Below, in pieces: positions 4,572 to 5,122 of a stretch of DNA of 5,122 nucleotides. The stretch is from NCBI GenBank assembly GCA_036311565.1, contig JAXJPR010000056.1, forward strand, positions 1 through 5,122, given 5' to 3'. The position numbers and the translations under genes were made by a program. Position 1 is the first letter of the stretch. Every line of letters starts with the position of its first letter. Source of the DNA: Fimousia sp036311565. GTDB lineage: Bacteria; Bacillota; Clostridia; Lachnospirales; Lachnospiraceae. The notes below the pieces were generated by a model. It did not search any database, was not told where the DNA came from, and saw only the letters and a list, made by a program, of their open reading frames with translations.

Positions 4572-4830
4572 TCTTTTTACTCCTTTCGTCTGTTTTATCT
4601 ACAAGTACTTGTTGTTATTTGTTTTAACATAAGCTCTTTTTTCTGTAAATACGCCCAAAAGTGTCAATGTTTTGTGAGATTTCTGATTATTTAAGGTTTT
4701 TTCCCTAAATCGTCACAGTTCAACAAACAATTCACTCCACAAATGTAAATTACATATGTAAAAAATCAGTTTTTCAATAGAAATCAATTTCAACACAATT
4801 TGTTCTAAAGTCTAAACATTTTTTCATAAA
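4572..4830. other. Gene-free right-end region with palindromes
   Basis: No credible gene is present on either strand. ACAAGTACTTGT (4601-4612) is a perfect palindrome 30 nt before the excisionase-like start. ATGTAAATTACAT (4743-4755) and TTACATATGTAA (4750-4761) overlap, giving three alternating ATGTAA units. GAAATCAATTTC (4781-4792) is a further inverted repeat. The operon promoter should be here, but I cannot fix it: a minus-strand TTGACA at 4667-4662 has no -10 at a normal distance, which may mean an activator is needed. Confidence 0.4.
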
Positions 4831-4885
4831 AAAAGAACATCCTGGCAACATATCAAACTGCTGCCGAATGTTCTTTTCTTTTTGA
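4831..4885. terminator. Bidirectional terminator near the right end of the element
   Basis: AAAAGAACAT (4831-4840) and ATGTTCTTTT (4868-4877) form perfect 10-bp arms, with an inner GGCA/TGCC pair (4844-4847 with 4862-4865). The plus strand continues TCTTTTTG and the minus strand TTTATGAAAAAA after its own T run. It lies between lysS and the element's genes and would block transcription in both directions. Confidence 0.65.
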
Positions 4886-4887
4886 AA

Positions 4888-4909
4888 TGGGTTAAATTTG
4901 GGTTAAAAT
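4888..4909. repeat. 11-bp tandem repeat, putative integrase arm-binding sites
   Basis: TGGGTTAAATT (4888-4898) is followed without a gap by TGGGTTAAAAT (4899-4909). Tn916-type integrases carry an N-terminal domain that binds short direct repeats near the element ends, and the integrase here has that domain. The repeat sits just beside the lysS terminator, where the right attachment site is expected. Function is inferred. Confidence 0.5.
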
Positions 4910-4946
4910 CAAAAAAACGAGCCTTCCAAAATGCTTGGAAAGCCCG
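4910..4946 (-). terminator. lysS terminator, possible attachment region
   Basis: On the minus strand, a 12-bp stem (4946-4935 with 4929-4918, including two wobble pairs) closes a 5-nt loop and is followed by seven T (4917-4911). It lies 13 nt after the lysS stop codon. The element-like sequence begins immediately to its left, so the recombination core is probably in or next to this hairpin. No second copy of the core was found at the left of the window. Confidence 0.75.
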
Positions 4947-4959
4947 TAAAATATAGGTT

Positions 4960-5122
4960 TTATTTATCGAGACTCTTCATTGTCGGGAATAATAATACAT
5001 CACGAATTGCTGAAGAATCTGTTAATAACATACACATTCTATCAATTCCGAATCCGATACCACCTGTTGGAGGCATACCAATTTCTAATGCATTTAAGAA
5101 GTCTTCATCGGTTGTGTTGGCT
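4960..5122 (-). CDS. lysS: Lysyl-tRNA synthetase, class II, C-terminal 53 residues (partial)
   Basis: Cytoplasmic enzyme that charges tRNA-Lys with lysine using ATP. Only the last 53 codons and TAA (4962-4960) are in the window; the rest lies to the right. The visible part contains class II motif 3 (ALEIGMPPTGGIGFGIDRM), whose arginine contacts ATP, followed by the bacterial LysS ending LLTDSSAIRDVLLFPTMKSL. The reading frame is intact up to the window edge. It is the host chromosome flank of the inserted element: the coding sequence is undisturbed, so the insertion is harmless to the gene. Confidence 0.97.
   Translation of the reverse strand, partial: ANTTDEDFLNALEIGMPPTGGIGFGIDRMCMLLTDSSAIRDVLLFPTMKSLDK

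Noticed and set aside
4156..4632. 158- and 80-codon plus-strand open frames across the operon start
   Set aside because: They overlap the replication and excisionase-like genes antisense, have no initiation signals and no recognisable motif.
4639..4667. Sigma-A promoter starting at the TTGACA at 4667-4662 on the minus strand
   Set aside because: At 16-18 bp spacing the sequence is AGAAAA-like, not a -10; nearer AT-rich hexamers are at only about 10 bp.
1..5122. tRNA or rRNA gene as the integration target
   Set aside because: No cloverleaf or rRNA-like sequence was seen; the only host flank recognised is the 3' end of lysS.

Overview
The window looks like a low-GC Firmicutes chromosome, most likely Clostridia/Lachnospiraceae. 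This is judged from the AT-rich sequence, strong AGGAGG ribosome binding sites, Tn916-type integrase, Hol_Tox-type mini-toxin and lysS codon usage. It holds a very compact integrated mobile element whose right end abuts the 3' end of lysS (lysyl-tRNA synthetase). The organism was inferred from the sequence alone; no search was run.

Layout, left to right. (1) 1-262: a type I toxin-antitoxin locus. It has a 31-residue hydrophobic holin-like toxin on the minus strand, with its own extended -10 promoter and a structured leader, and a plus-strand terminator that probably ends an antisense RNA entering from outside the window. (2) 275-1832: a minus-strand unit of a 78-residue unknown protein and a complete Tn916-family tyrosine recombinase, closed by a terminator. 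(3) 1833-2094: a dense 260-bp control region. It has overlapping divergent promoters inside a 28-bp inverted repeat, a probable unannotated ~76-nt plus-strand small RNA with its own terminator, repeated AACGT boxes, and the promoter of a small Cro/CI-type regulator. (4) 2095-2350: that regulator and a bidirectional terminator. (5) 2351-4571: a tightly packed minus-strand operon in transcription order: excisionase-like wHTH protein, replication initiator-like protein, small-terminase-like HTH protein, 75-residue unknown, 242-residue unknown. (6) 4572-4959: a gene-free right end with palindromes, a bidirectional terminator, an 11-bp tandem repeat of the type expected for integrase arm sites, and the lysS terminator. 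(7) 4960-5122: the last 53 codons of lysS.

How it may work together (inference): the integrase and the excisionase-like protein move the element; the Cro/CI protein and the small RNA control the choice between the integrase unit and the replication operon; the initiator acts on an origin built into its own gene (four 15-bp iterons, a 33-bp palindrome and a 90% AT stretch). The small-terminase-like protein suggests hijacking of a helper phage's packaging machinery. With no capsid, portal, large terminase, relaxase or conjugation gene, the best reading is a minimal phage satellite (PICI-like, roughly 4.6 kb) rather than a prophage or conjugative element. A small integrative replicon without packaging is the main alternative. 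The left attachment site could not be found, so it is unclear whether the toxin locus belongs to the element.
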